A DNA stretch of 64,000 nucleotides from Microbacterium ureisolvens (GTDB lineage Bacteria > Actinomycetota > Actinomycetes > Actinomycetales > Microbacteriaceae): contig NZ_JAEUAX010000009.1 of the NCBI RefSeq assembly GCF_019511645.1, forward strand, positions 1-64,000, in the 5' to 3' direction. Position 1 is the first letter of the stretch, and every line of letters begins with the position of its first letter. Under the pieces are notes generated by a model. The model made no database searches and was not told the origin of the DNA. It was given only the letters and a program-made list of their open reading frames with translations. Below, one piece after another: positions 17,428 to 26,700 of this stretch. The position numbers and the translations under genes are program-made.

Positions 17428-19341
17428 TCATTCGCCCGCCAGCCACCGACGGTACGCGTCGAACGAAGAGGGCCGTCCGAGGAACGCTTCGACGAGGTCC
17501 CGCGCGTCCCGCGATCCGCCCCGTTCCAGCACTTCCGTGCGGTAGCGGCGAGCGGCTTCGGGGTCCATCAACCCGGCAGCGAAACCGCTCAGCAGGTCGC
17601 GCGCGATCACCAGGCTCCACTGATACGTGTAGTAGCAGGCGCCGTACCCCGTGAGGTGGCCGAACCCGGCATACGGGTGCAGCCCGCGGAGAGGCTGAAC
17701 CGGGCTGGATGCCGCGTACAAGCGCTCCGTCTCCGCCTGCAGGTCGGCCGGCCGGTCGACGTGCAGGTGGTACGACACGTTCGCGTGACCCAGCTGTCGG
17801 CGCACCTCGAGCGCGCGGCCGAAGGCGTCGGCGGTGCGCATGCGCTCGACGAGATCGGCGGGGATCGGCTCGCCGTCGGCATTCGCGCTGAACGAGGCGA
17901 GCACTTCGGCATCCCACGCCCATTCCTCGAGGAGCTGGCTCGGCGCCTCGACGAAGTCCCACTCGGTGGCGACTCCGCTGAACCGGGCGAACCGCTGCCG
18001 GCCGCCGAGTATGTCGTGCACGAGGTGACCGAACTCGTGGAAGAACGTCACGACCTCGTCGTGCTCGAGGAGGCCGCGCGAGAAGTTGCACAGCAGCGCC
18101 GCTTCGGGGAGCACGCGTCCGGCGACACCGGGCGCCAGCGGGAAGCACGCGGCGTGGCTGAACTTGCCCTCGCGCGGGTGCAGATCGAGGTGGATGCGGC
18201 CCAGGCGGTCGCCGCCCCGCACGACATCGAACGACTGCACGTCGTCGTGCCATGCGGGAACGTCGACGGGCACGTACTCGACGTCGAGAAGGCGCCCGGT
18301 CACGTCCAGCACGCCCTCCACGACCCGGTCGAACGGGAAGTACGAGCGCACGAGCTGCGCGTCGACGTCGTACTGCTCCCGCTTGATCGCGCCGAGCAGG
18401 TACCAGAAGTCGGCGATCGAGACGACGTCGGCGTCGGGGATGTCGCGGCGGAGGCGCTCGAGCAGGACCGGGTACTCGGCATCCGTCGCAGCCCGAGAGG
18501 CGTCGTCGAGACGCGAGAGGAAGGCCGGGATCTCGGCACCGCCACCGATCATGCGGGTCTCGGTCTCGTAGTCGGCCCAGTCCGGATAGCCGAGAAGGCG
18601 GGCGCGCTCGGCGCGCACCTCGAGCAGCTCGGCGAGGATCGCGTCGTTCTCGGGCCATGCGAGGTCGTTGTACGCGCTCACCAGCGCGACACGGGTCTGG
18701 CGGTCGTGCGCGTAGTCGCGGATCGGCATGAGATCGGGGTAGTCGGTCGACAGCGTCACCCGGCCGGCTTCGTCGGCGGGATGGGCGTCGATGAAGTCCT
18801 GCGGCATTCCGGCGAGACCGTCGGCCGGGACGGTGATCTCGCGGCGCCCGTCGCGGATGTTGCGGGAGAACGCCAGCGACAGCTCGGTGTCGCGGTCGGC
18901 CAGCCGGCGCGCCCGCTCGCGGTCCGCCTCGTCGAGCTCGACGCCGCCGCGACGGAAGTCGCGCAGCAGATGGGTGAGCAGACGCGTCTGATCGGCGTCG
19001 AGCGCCTCGGTCGAGGCATCCGCGAAAGCGCCCCAGAGGTCGCGGTTCAGCAGGCGCGCCGCCGACAGCGACTCGACCGCCTGCACCTGCGACTCCGCGG
19101 TCTCGCGCACCTCGGCATCGGGGTGCGCCTCGCTCACGACGTAGGCCTCGCTCAGCGCTTCGGCGAGCGCGATGTCGGCGTCGTTCCAGAGCTCCAGGCG
19201 TTCGGCGGTGCTCAGGCCGGTCTCGGAGGTCAGGCGCGCGTCGATCTCGTGCACGCGGGCGATGCGTTCAGCGGGGCGCTCGGTCACGAAGGCCGCCCAC
19301 CCGGCGGCATCGGACGGGAAGGGCAGGGGTGCGAGGGTCAC
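17428..19341 (-). CDS. M3 family zinc metallopeptidase (oligopeptidase)
   Basis: Cytoplasmic oligopeptidase of 637 residues without a signal peptide. The zinc motif HEFGH is in EVVTFFHEFGHLVHDILGG (about residue 437), with the third ligand in the downstream EWDFVEAPSQLLEEWAWD segment, and the GYGACYYTYQWSLVIARDL stretch near the C terminus is typical of thimet oligopeptidase/Dcp-like M3 enzymes. It would degrade short peptides during protein turnover. It is monocistronic, with 66 nt to the next gene on the same strand. Confidence 0.92.
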   Translation of the reverse strand: MTLAPLPFPSDAAGWAAFVTERPAERIARVHEIDARLTSETGLSTAERLELWNDADIALAEALSEAYVVSEAHPDAEVRETAESQVQAVESLSAARLLNRDLWGAFADASTEALDADQTRLLTHLLRDFRRGGVELDEADRERARRLADRDTELSLAFSRNIRDGRREITVPADGLAGMPQDFIDAHPADEAGRVTLSTDYPDLMPIRDYAHDRQTRVALVSAYNDLAWPENDAILAELLEVRAERARLLGYPDWADYETETRMIGGGAEIPAFLSRLDDASRAATDAEYPVLLERLRRDIPDADVVSIADFWYLLGAIKREQYDVDAQLVRSYFPFDRVVEGVLDVTGRLLDVEYVPVDVPAWHDDVQSFDVVRGGDRLGRIHLDLHPREGKFSHAACFPLAPGVAGRVLPEAALLCNFSRGLLEHDEVVTFFHEFGHLVHDILGGRQRFARFSGVATEWDFVEAPSQLLEEWAWDAEVLASFSANADGEPIPADLVERMRTADAFGRALEVRRQLGHANVSYHLHVDRPADLQAETERLYAASSPVQPLRGLHPYAGFGHLTGYGACYYTYQWSLVIARDLLSGFAAGLMDPEAARRYRTEVLERGGSRDARDLVEAFLGRPSSFDAYRRWLAGE

Positions 19342-19406
19342 TCTGCGAGCCTAGGCGGGGACGGGGACACCGCGCGAGGGCGGGATCTCGGCCGCCGCGG
19401 AAGACG

Positions 19407-19994
19407 TCAGCGCAGCGCCCCGACGCTCGCGAGCGCCATGCGCACGAGCGTGCCGCGTCCGCCCTCCATCTCGGCGGAGAGGGCATCGGATGCCGCCTCC
19501 TCGGGTGTCAGCCATGTCACCTCGAGCGCGTCCTGTCGCGGCTCGCACGTGCCCGTGACCGGGACGACGAACGCGAGCGACACGGCGTGCTGACGGTCGT
19601 CGTGGTAGGCGCTTACACCCGGGAGCGGGAAGTACTCCGCCACGGTGAACGGCGTCGGCTGGGGCGGCAGCAGCGGGAAGGCCATCGGCCCGAGGTCGTT
19701 CTCCAGGTGGCGGAACAGCGCGTCCCGGATGGTCTCGCCGTAGCGCACACGGCCCGAGACGATGGTGCGCGAGATCTCGCCGATCGGGGTCGCCCGCAGC
19801 AGGATGCCCACCTGGGTGACCTGGCCCATCCCGTCGGTGCGCACCGGCACACCCTCGACGTACAGCATCGGCAGGCGGCGGCGGGCCTCTTCGAGCTCGA
19901 TGTCGCTCAGCCACGCGGGGTTCGAGACGTTGCCGGCCGGCGGGCCGAACGGCTCGTCGCCCGCTGGTTCGGGGTCGGGAGTGCGCACGGACAT
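19407..19994 (-). CDS. NUDIX hydrolase family protein (DUF4916-like)
   Basis: Protein of 195 residues that begins its conserved part with WLSDIELEEARRRLPMLYVEGVPVR, typical of a NUDIX-related group in actinobacteria (DUF4916). A canonical GX5EX7REUXEEXGU box is not intact: the corresponding region is YGETIRDALFRHLENDLGP, so pyrophosphohydrolase activity is doubtful. Substrate is unknown. The gene is close to and co-directional with the M3 peptidase, and divergent from the esterase at 20086. Confidence 0.8.
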   Translation of the reverse strand: MSVRTPDPEPAGDEPFGPPAGNVSNPAWLSDIELEEARRRLPMLYVEGVPVRTDGMGQVTQVGILLRATPIGEISRTIVSGRVRYGETIRDALFRHLENDLGPMAFPLLPPQPTPFTVAEYFPLPGVSAYHDDRQHAVSLAFVVPVTGTCEPRQDALEVTWLTPEEAASDALSAEMEGGRGTLVRMALASVGALR

Positions 19995-20085
19995 GCCTCT
20001 TGTATACCCCGCGCGGACCGCTCGCGACGAGGATTCGCCCCCGCCGAGCCTCGGCCGTGTCGGCGCCGCGTGTCAGGATGAGGGC

Positions 20086-20754
20086 ATGCCGGAAGCGCTC
20101 GTCCTCGATGCCGACGCCGTGCTCTGGTCGACCGACCCGTCGGCCCTCGCAGGGCGCCACCTCCTTCTGCTCCTGCACGGCTACGGCGCCGACGAGCACG
20201 ATCTGTACCCGCTCCGCGGCTACCTCCCCGACGCGTTGGCCGTCGCCAGCCTCGCCGCTCCGCTGGTTCCGCCGTGGCCGGCACCGGGCCGTTCCTGGTA
20301 CCCGATCGACGGGCTCGACGGCCGCGACCCCTCGCATGTGACGCGCGCCGCCGAGGCCGTGATCAGCTGGGTCGACGCGCACGCCGAGGGCGCAGCATCC
20401 GTGGGTCTTCTCGGCTTCTCGCAAGGGGGTGCGGTGTCGCTGCAGGCCATGCGGCTCGACCCGCAGCGGTTCGCCTTCGCCGTGAACCTGTCGGGCTACG
20501 TGACGCCCGGCGACCTCCCCAAGGACGCCGAGCTCGCCGACCGGCGCCCGCCGGTGTTCTGGGGCCGCGGCACGAGGGACGACGTCATCCCGGGGTTGCT
20601 GATCGAGCACACCACGCAGTGGCTTCCCGAGCGCGTCGACCTCAGCGGCCGCGTCTACCCGGGCCTCACGCACAGCGTCTCGGAGCAGGAGCTCACCGAC
20701 GTGCGCGTCTTCCTCGACAAGCAGCTCGAAGAACTCACCACCGCCGACGCCTGA
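20086..20754 (+). CDS. Alpha/beta hydrolase, phospholipase/carboxylesterase type
   Basis: Serine hydrolase of 222 residues in the carboxylesterase/YpfH-like group. It has the oxyanion region LLLLHGYGADEHDL, the nucleophile elbow GFSQGG (Ser about 113), an aspartate in RGTRDDVIPGLL and the histidine in GLTHSVSEQE. Cytoplasmic, no signal peptide. Substrate unknown. The ATG at 20086 has AGG spaced 3-5 nt upstream; longer in-frame extensions cross the divergent promoter region and are rejected. Confidence 0.88.
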   Translation: MPEALVLDADAVLWSTDPSALAGRHLLLLLHGYGADEHDLYPLRGYLPDALAVASLAAPLVPPWPAPGRSWYPIDGLDGRDPSHVTRAAEAVISWVDAHAEGAASVGLLGFSQGGAVSLQAMRLDPQRFAFAVNLSGYVTPGDLPKDAELADRRPPVFWGRGTRDDVIPGLLIEHTTQWLPERVDLSGRVYPGLTHSVSEQELTDVRVFLDKQLEELTTADA

Positions 20755-21007
20755 CGCTCCCCCTCCCCTGGCCATGCCCGGGGATGTCGGCTATGGTGGC
20801 TGACGGCCTTGTCCCCTCCGTGAGGAACTCCCTTGAAGCTGATCGACGCGACCGCGCTGTAATCGCGCTGCTCCGTCGACTCTCGACGCACCAGCGCTTG
20901 AACAACTTCGCGCTGCCGTCGATCCGCCGCTTCCTCACTCGCTCCGGCATGCCCGGGCGACGTCCCGCGGCCCTCGGTGTCAGCGCACGTCTGACACAGG
21001 AGGCCTC
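20755..21007 (+). other. Leader region of the ABC-F gene
   Basis: No separate gene is convincing in these 253 bp. An open frame beginning with ATG at 20793 is Arg-rich and runs, out of frame, past the ABC-F start to about 21245. It may be a composition shadow or an upstream ORF. A GTGTCAG/CTGACAC dyad lies just before the ribosome site. Confidence 0.4.
20977..20997 (+). promoter_or_regulatory. Dyad GTGTCAG-N7-CTGACAC before the ABC-F ribosome site
   Basis: A perfect 7-bp inverted repeat (20977-20983 with 20991-20997) ends 2 nt before the AGGAGG at about 20998-21003. It could be a repressor operator or an RNA hairpin limiting ribosome access. ABC-F resistance genes in other bacteria are often controlled by leader attenuation; that comparison is inference only. 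Confidence 0.5.
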
Positions 21008-22666
21008 ATGCCCGCTCACACCCTTACCCCGGCGATCGTCCTCGACCGGGTCACCTTCACCTGGCCCGACGGCACGACCGCCCTCTCGGATGTCTCCGGC
21101 TCGTTCGGCACCGGCCGCACGGGCCTCGTCGGCCGCAACGGCTCCGGCAAGTCCACGCTCATGCGGCTCATCGCCGGCGAGCTCACGCCGTCCGGCGGTC
21201 ACATCTCGGGGGCGACGGATGCTGCGTACCTTCCGCAGCGCCTGACCCTCGACGTCGACCGCCCCGTCGCCGACCTGCTCGGCGTGGGCGACACGCTCCG
21301 GGCGCTGCGCGCCATCGAGTCCGGAGACGCCGATCCTCGTCACTTCGACGCGGTCGGCTCCGACTGGGACATCGAAGCCCGCGCGCACGCGGCGCTCGCC
21401 GACGCCGGACTCGCCCCCGGCATGCTCGATCGGAGCGTCGGGCAGCTGTCCGGAGGCGAGGCGGTGCTCACCGCGATCGCCGGCATCCGGCTGCGCGGTC
21501 CGTCGATCGCGCTGCTCGACGAGCCCACCAACAACCTCGACCGCGAGGCGCGTGCGCGCCTGCACGACATGGTGCTCTCGTGGCGGGGTGCGCTCGTCGT
21601 GGTGAGCCACGACACGTCCCTGCTCGAGCTGATGGACGACACGGCCGAGCTGTACGCCAACGAACTCTCGACCTTCGGCGGCCCGTACTCCGAATGGAGG
21701 GCGTGGCTGGATGCCGAGCAGGGCGCCGCCCGCGACGCCGAGCGCGCCGCGCGCCAGGCCGTCAAGCGCGAGAAGCGCCAGCGCATCGAGGCCGAGACGA
21801 CGATCTCGCGCCGCGCCGCGATGGGGAAGAAGGCGTTCGAGGAGAAGCGCGTGCCCAAGATCGTCGCGAACGGGCGTCGCATGGCGGCCCAGGTGTCGGC
21901 GGGCAAGCTGCGCGGCGAGAAGGCCGACCGCGAGGCATCCGCCCGGGAAGCGCTCGATGCCGCGGAGCGCCGCGTGCGCGACGACGACATCGTCAAGATC
22001 GACCTGCCCGACCCCGGTGTTCCCGCCGGGCGCCGCATCGCCACCCTCGGCGACGGCGAGCGCTCGTGGATCATCCAGGGCCCCGAGCGGGTGGCGCTCA
22101 TCGGCCCGAACGGCGCCGGCAAGACGACGCTGCTCGAGAAGCTGGTCCGCCCAGCGGTTGGCAATTCAGGATCAACGGCCGCGATGCCGCAGGAGAAACA
22201 CCGTGTGGACGCAACCATCCTGAATTACGCACACAGCGCGGTCCTGCACACCGACCGGGTCGGCTACCTCCCGCAGCGCGTGGACGGGCTCGATGACGCG
22301 GCATCGGTGCTCGAGAACGTCGCCCCATCGGCGCCGAACGTGACGATCGTCGAGCTGCGCAACCGGCTCGCACGCTTCCTCATCCGAGGGGCGGCGGTCG
22401 AGCGCCCGGTCGGCACGCTGTCGGGCGGAGAGCGGTTCCGGGTCGCGCTCGCGCGGCTCATGCTCGCCGATCCGCCGCCGCAGCTGCTCGTGTTCGACGA
22501 GCCGACGAACAACCTCGACCTCGACACGGTCGACAGGTTCGTCGAGGCGATCGCGGCCTACCGCGGCGCGGTGCTCGTCGTGAGCCACGACGACGCGTTC
22601 CTCGAGCGCATCGGCGTGGACCTCGTCATCGAGCTCGGCCGCGACGGCACCCTCACCGAGCGCTGA
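21008..22666 (+). CDS. ABC-F family ATP-binding protein with inserted palindromic element
   Basis: Soluble protein of 552 residues with two ABC domains and no membrane part, so an ABC-F ribosome-associated factor (translation rescue or antibiotic protection). Domain 1 has GRNGSGKSTLM, LSGGEAVL and IALLDEPTNNLD. The charged linker (about 235-300) contains KREKRQRIEAETTISRRA. Domain 2 has GPNGAGKTTLLEKL, LSGGERFRVALARLM and LLVFDEPTNNLDLDTV. Residues 386-407 are encoded by a palindromic element between Walker A and the Q loop of domain 2, in frame, where family members have a short variable loop. AGGAGG precedes the ATG. Whether it gives resistance is unknown. Confidence 0.9.
   Translation: MPAHTLTPAIVLDRVTFTWPDGTTALSDVSGSFGTGRTGLVGRNGSGKSTLMRLIAGELTPSGGHISGATDAAYLPQRLTLDVDRPVADLLGVGDTLRALRAIESGDADPRHFDAVGSDWDIEARAHAALADAGLAPGMLDRSVGQLSGGEAVLTAIAGIRLRGPSIALLDEPTNNLDREARARLHDMVLSWRGALVVVSHDTSLLELMDDTAELYANELSTFGGPYSEWRAWLDAEQGAARDAERAARQAVKREKRQRIEAETTISRRAAMGKKAFEEKRVPKIVANGRRMAAQVSAGKLRGEKADREASAREALDAAERRVRDDDIVKIDLPDPGVPAGRRIATLGDGERSWIIQGPERVALIGPNGAGKTTLLEKLVRPAVGNSGSTAAMPQEKHRVDATILNYAHSAVLHTDRVGYLPQRVDGLDDAASVLENVAPSAPNVTIVELRNRLARFLIRGAAVERPVGTLSGGERFRVALARLMLADPPPQLLVFDEPTNNLDLDTVDRFVEAIAAYRGAVLVVSHDDAFLERIGVDLVIELGRDGTLTER
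22163..22226. repeat. Short palindromic element inside the ABC-F gene (copy A)
   Basis: Perfect 10-bp terminal inverted repeats AATTCAGGAT (22163-22172) and ATCCTGAATT (22217-22226) bound the element, which is read in frame within the ABC-F gene. On the minus strand its right arm reads TAATTCAGGATGGTTGCG, matching the intergenic copy at 57545-57562 with one mismatch. It encodes no protein of its own. Confidence 0.85.
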
Positions 22667-22678
22667 CGCCCGGGCGCG

Positions 22679-22711
22679 GCATCCGTCTCTCGGGAATCGG
22701 GAGACGGATGC
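22679..22711 (+). terminator. Hairpin terminator after the ABC-F gene
   Basis: GCATCCGTCTC (22679-22689) pairs perfectly with GAGACGGATGC (22701-22711) across an 11-nt loop, 12 nt after the stop. The arms carry the GCATCC/GGATGC motif common in this genome. Confidence 0.65.
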
Positions 22712-22783
22712 TGCGGCCCGCCCCCTCGCGGATCGGGGGCCTGCACCCGTGCGGTCACTCGCCGACGCGAGCAGGATGGGAGC

Positions 22784-22966
22784 ATGAACGCACTCGTGAG
22801 ACCTCAGCAGGGCCGATGGGTCGCCGGCGTCTGCGCCGCCATCGCCAACCGCTTCGGGTGGAACGTCACCCTCGTGCGCGCCCTCACCGTGATCGCCGTC
22901 GTCTTCTTCGGCCTGTCGCTGTGGATCTACATCCTGCTCTGGATCATCGTGCCCTCCGAGCGCTGA
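22784..22966 (+). CDS. PspC domain mini-protein, copy 1
   Basis: A 60-residue protein that is essentially one PspC domain. It has the N-terminal LVRPQQGRWVAGVCAAIANRFGW segment (LxR...GVCxGIA-type), then a hydrophobic membrane stretch (TVIAVVFFGLSLWIYILLW). PspC proteins sense or signal envelope stress. GGGAG precedes the ATG. A close paralogue lies 39 nt downstream. Confidence 0.85.
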   Translation: MNALVRPQQGRWVAGVCAAIANRFGWNVTLVRALTVIAVVFFGLSLWIYILLWIIVPSER

Positions 22967-23005
22967 CCCCTGGCGCGGCGGGGTCCCGCACGCCATGATG
23001 AACGC

Positions 23006-23188
23006 ATGCATCGCCTGGTCCGCCCGGTGAAAGGGCGCATGATCGCGGGAGTCTGCCAGGGCATCGCCGACCGCTTCGGCTGCAGCGTGGTGCCGGTGCG
23101 CGTGCTCACGGTCGGCGCGACCGTGTTCTTCGGCATCTCGATCCTGCTCTACCTGGTGCTGTGGATCCTGATGCCGGACGAGCGCTGA
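23006..23188 (+). CDS. PspC domain mini-protein, copy 2
   Basis: A second 60-residue PspC domain protein with LVRPVKGRMIAGVCQGIADRF and a C-terminal membrane segment, ending MPDER where copy 1 ends VPSER. The equal length and matching layout show tandem duplication of the gene at 22784. The two may form a heteromer. No psp operon partners (PspA) are nearby. Confidence 0.85.
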   Translation: MHRLVRPVKGRMIAGVCQGIADRFGCSVVPVRVLTVGATVFFGISILLYLVLWILMPDER

Positions 23189-23195
23189 CCTCGGC

Positions 23196-23660
23196 TCACG
23201 GCTTCTTCTGCTGACCCGGGGCGTTGGCGCTGTTGCCCGGGGTGTCCGCGGTCTCCTCCGCCGGAGGCTGGGTCTCGGTCGGTGCGGGCGCGGGTGCGGG
23301 AACCGCCACGACCGGCTCCTCCACGGTTTCTTCGGGTTCGGTCGCCACATCCGGCTGCTCCACCGGTTCGACCGTCGGTGTTGAGGGACGCGACGGCGCG
23401 GTGGTGGGCACGGATGCCGAAGGGCGGGGCTCGGAGACCGGGGCGGGGTCGGCGGGCACCAGCGGCGGCGGGTTCTGCGACGCTCCGAGGATCGTCGTGA
23501 CGACGACCAGGAGCGAGAGGCCCAGCGCACCGCAGAGGGCGCCGAGCCCGAACGTCTGCACGCGCCGGGAGCGCATCCACGAACGGTCGGCGAGCGCCGG
23601 ATTGGTACGGCGGGTGAGCGGAGCCGGTGCCGTGGGCTCGCTCGAGGAGATCGGTTCCAT
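23196..23660 (-). CDS. Membrane-anchored Pro/Thr/Glu-rich protein, unknown function
   Basis: Protein of 154 residues with a cytoplasmic N terminus of about 35 residues, one membrane segment (FGLGALCGALGLSLLVVVTT), and a low-complexity external tail rich in Pro, Thr and Glu ending GQQKKP. No known domain is visible. The start at 23660 (MEPISS) has GAGGA 7 nt upstream. It converges with the PspC genes, with only 7 nt between stops. Confidence 0.7.
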   Translation of the reverse strand: MEPISSSEPTAPAPLTRRTNPALADRSWMRSRRVQTFGLGALCGALGLSLLVVVTTILGASQNPPPLVPADPAPVSEPRPSASVPTTAPSRPSTPTVEPVEQPDVATEPEETVEEPVVAVPAPAPAPTETQPPAEETADTPGNSANAPGQQKKP

Positions 23661-23772
23661 CACGGGTCCTCGGCGGTGAGCGCGTGCCGGGGGTGCACGC
23701 ACGCAGGGAGCTTACGCGACCCTCCTGGACGGAACCTGGCCCTATGTCGGTGATCGCGACGAAGATGGAGTG

Positions 23773-26700
23773 ATGGGCGACGTCCTCGAGCGGTTCGGTC
23801 CTGCCACGCAGGACTGGTTCCGCGGCGCGTTCCGGGCGCCGACCGACGCCCAGAAGGGCGCGTGGCAGGCGATCTCCGCCGGCAAGCACGCGCTGGTGGT
23901 CGCGCCGACCGGCTCCGGCAAGACGCTGTCGGCGTTCCTCTGGGCGATCGACCGCGTGTTCCACGACAAGGCCGCGGCTTCGCCGGCTCCATCGGGTCGT
24001 AGGAAGCGGACGGATGCTGCGGCCCCCGCCACCCGGATCCTCTACATCTCGCCGCTCAAGGCGCTCGGTGTCGACGTCGAGCGCAACCTCCGGTCGCCGC
24101 TCGTCGGGATCGGGCAGTCGGCACGGCGCCTCGGACTCACCGTGCCCGGCGTGACGGTCGGCGTTCGCTCCGGCGACACGCCCGCGGGCGACCGGCGCAA
24201 GCTCGTCCAGACGCCACCCGACATCCTCATCACCACCCCCGAGTCGCTGTACCTCATGCTCACGAGTCGCGCGGGCGAGACGCTGCGCGACGTGCACACG
24301 GTGATCGTCGACGAGGTGCACGCCGTCGCGGCCACGAAGCGCGGCGCCCATCTTGCGGTGAGTCTGGAGAGGCTCGACGCGCTGCGGCGGTCGTTCGCCC
24401 CGGATTCTCCCCCGGCTCAGCGCATCGGGCTGTCGGCGACGGTGCGCCCGATCGATGAGGTGGCGCGGTTCCTCGGCGGTGCCGAGCCGGTCGAGATCGT
24501 CGCGCCGAAGGCGAGCAAGGCGTTCGACATGAAGGTCGTCGTGCCCATCGGCGACATGCTCAACCCACCGCCGCCACCGAGCCCCGTCACGCCCGACGGC
24601 GACGGGGCGTGGGAGGAGCCCGGCGCGGCGGCCGAGCCGATCGACGAGGACTGGTTCGCCGACGGCCAGTCGGCGGGCTCGGCATCGCGTGCGACCGGCG
24701 CCGGCGAGACGGAGATGACGGGCTCGGTCTGGCCGCACGTCGAAGAGGCGATCGTCGACCGCATCCTGCTGCACCGTTCGACCATCGTGTTCTGCAACTC
24801 GCGACGCCTCGCCGAGCGGCTGACCGGCCGGCTCAACGAGATCTACTCCGAGCGCCTCGGCCTCGAGCTGCCCGAGCAGACCGTGCCGGCCGCGATGATG
24901 GCGCAGGCCGGCGCGACGGCGGGCGCCGACCCGGTGCTCGCCAAGGCGCACCACGGCTCGGTGTCGAAGGAGCAGCGGGCGCAGGTCGAGGAGGAGCTGA
25001 AGTCCGGCGTGCTGCGCTGCGTCGTGGCGACCTCGAGCCTCGAGCTCGGCATCGACATGGGGGCGGTCGACCTCGTGATCCAGGTGGAGGCGCCGCCGAG
25101 CGCCGCCTCGGGTCTCCAGCGCATCGGCCGCGCCGGCCACCAGGTCGGCGAGGTGAGCCGCGCCGCCCTGTTCCCGAAGCACCGCGGCGACGTGCTGCAC
25201 ACCGCGATCGTCACCGAGCGCATGCTCGCGGGTCAGATCGAGGCGATCGCGATCCCGCAGAACCCGCTCGACATCCTGGCGCAGCAGACGGTGGCCGCCG
25301 CCGCCGTCGGCCCCGTCGATGTCGAGGGCTGGTACGAGACGCTCAAGCGCAGCGCGCCGTTCCGCTCGCTGCCCCGATCCGCCTACGAGGCGACGCTCGA
25401 CCTCATCGCGGGGCGGTTCCCGTCGGACGAGTTCGCCGAGCTGCGTCCCCGCGTCGTCTGGGACCGTGACCTCGGTGTGCTCACCGGTCGCCCGGGCGCG
25501 CAGCACATCGCAGTGACGAGCGGCGGCACGATCCCCGACCGCGGCCTCTTCGGCGTCTTCATCGCCGGCGAATCCCAGAACGCGCGCGTCGGCGAGCTCG
25601 ACGAGGAGATGGTCTACGAGTCCCGCGTCAACGACGTCTTCACCCTCGGCACCACGAGTTGGCGGATCGTCGAGATCACGCACGACCGCGTCAACGTGCT
25701 GCCCGCCTTCGGGCAGCCGGGCAAGGTGCCGTTCTGGCACGGCGACGGCATCGGGCGACCCGCGGAACTCGGCGAAGCCCTGGGCAGGTTCTCGCGCGAG
25801 GTGTCGGCGGCGAAACCCGACAAAGCGGAGGCGCGGCTGCGGGAGGCAGGCCTCGACGAGTTCGCGCAGGACAATCTGCTGGCCTACCTCGCCGAGCAGC
25901 GCGAGGCCACCGGCACCCTGCCCACAGACCGTCAGCTCACGGTCGAGCGCGGCCGCGACGAGGTGGGCGACTGGCGCGTCATCCTGCACTCGCCGTACGG
26001 CATGCAGGTGCACGCGCCGTGGGCGCTCGCCGTCAACGCGCGCATCCGCGAGCGTCTGGGTGTCGACGGGTCGGCGGTCGCAAGCGACGACGGCATCATC
26101 GCCCGGATTCCGGATGCGACGGCCGAGCCTCCTGGCGCGGACCTCTTCGTCTTCGATCCCGAGGAGCTCGACCAGATCGTCACCGAGGAGGTCGGAGGCT
26201 CTGCCCTGTTCGCCTCCCGGTTCCGCGAATGCGCGGCCCGCGCGCTGCTGATGCCCCGCCGCAACCCCGGCAAGCGCACGCCGCTCTGGCAGCAGCGCCA
26301 GCGGTCCGCTCAGCTGCTCGAGGTGGCCCGGCGGTACCCGACGTTCCCGATCATCCTCGAGACCCTTCGCGAGGTCCTGCAGGACGTCTACGACGTGCCG
26401 TCGCTCCTGCGTCTCATGCGCGGGATCGGCGAGCGCCGCATCCGGCTCATCGAGACGGAGCCCGCGCAGCCGTCGCCCTTCGCCCGCGACCTCCTGTTCG
26501 GCTACGTCGGCGCGTTCATGTACGAGGGCGACTCGCCGCTGGCCGAGCGCCGTGCAGCCGCCCTCTCGGTCGATCCGGCGCTGCTGTCGGAGCTCCTCGG
26601 CAAGGTCGAGATGCGGGAGCTCCTCGACCCCGACGTGATCGCCCAGTTCGAGCGCGAGGCTCAGCGGCTCGACCCCGAGCGCCGGGCACGGGGGCTCGAG

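Noticed and set aside
20793..21245. Upstream frame of about 150 codons overlapping the ABC-F gene as a true protein
   Set aside because: Arg/Ser/Pro-rich after the overlap begins and has no good ribosome site; kept only as a possible regulatory upstream ORF.
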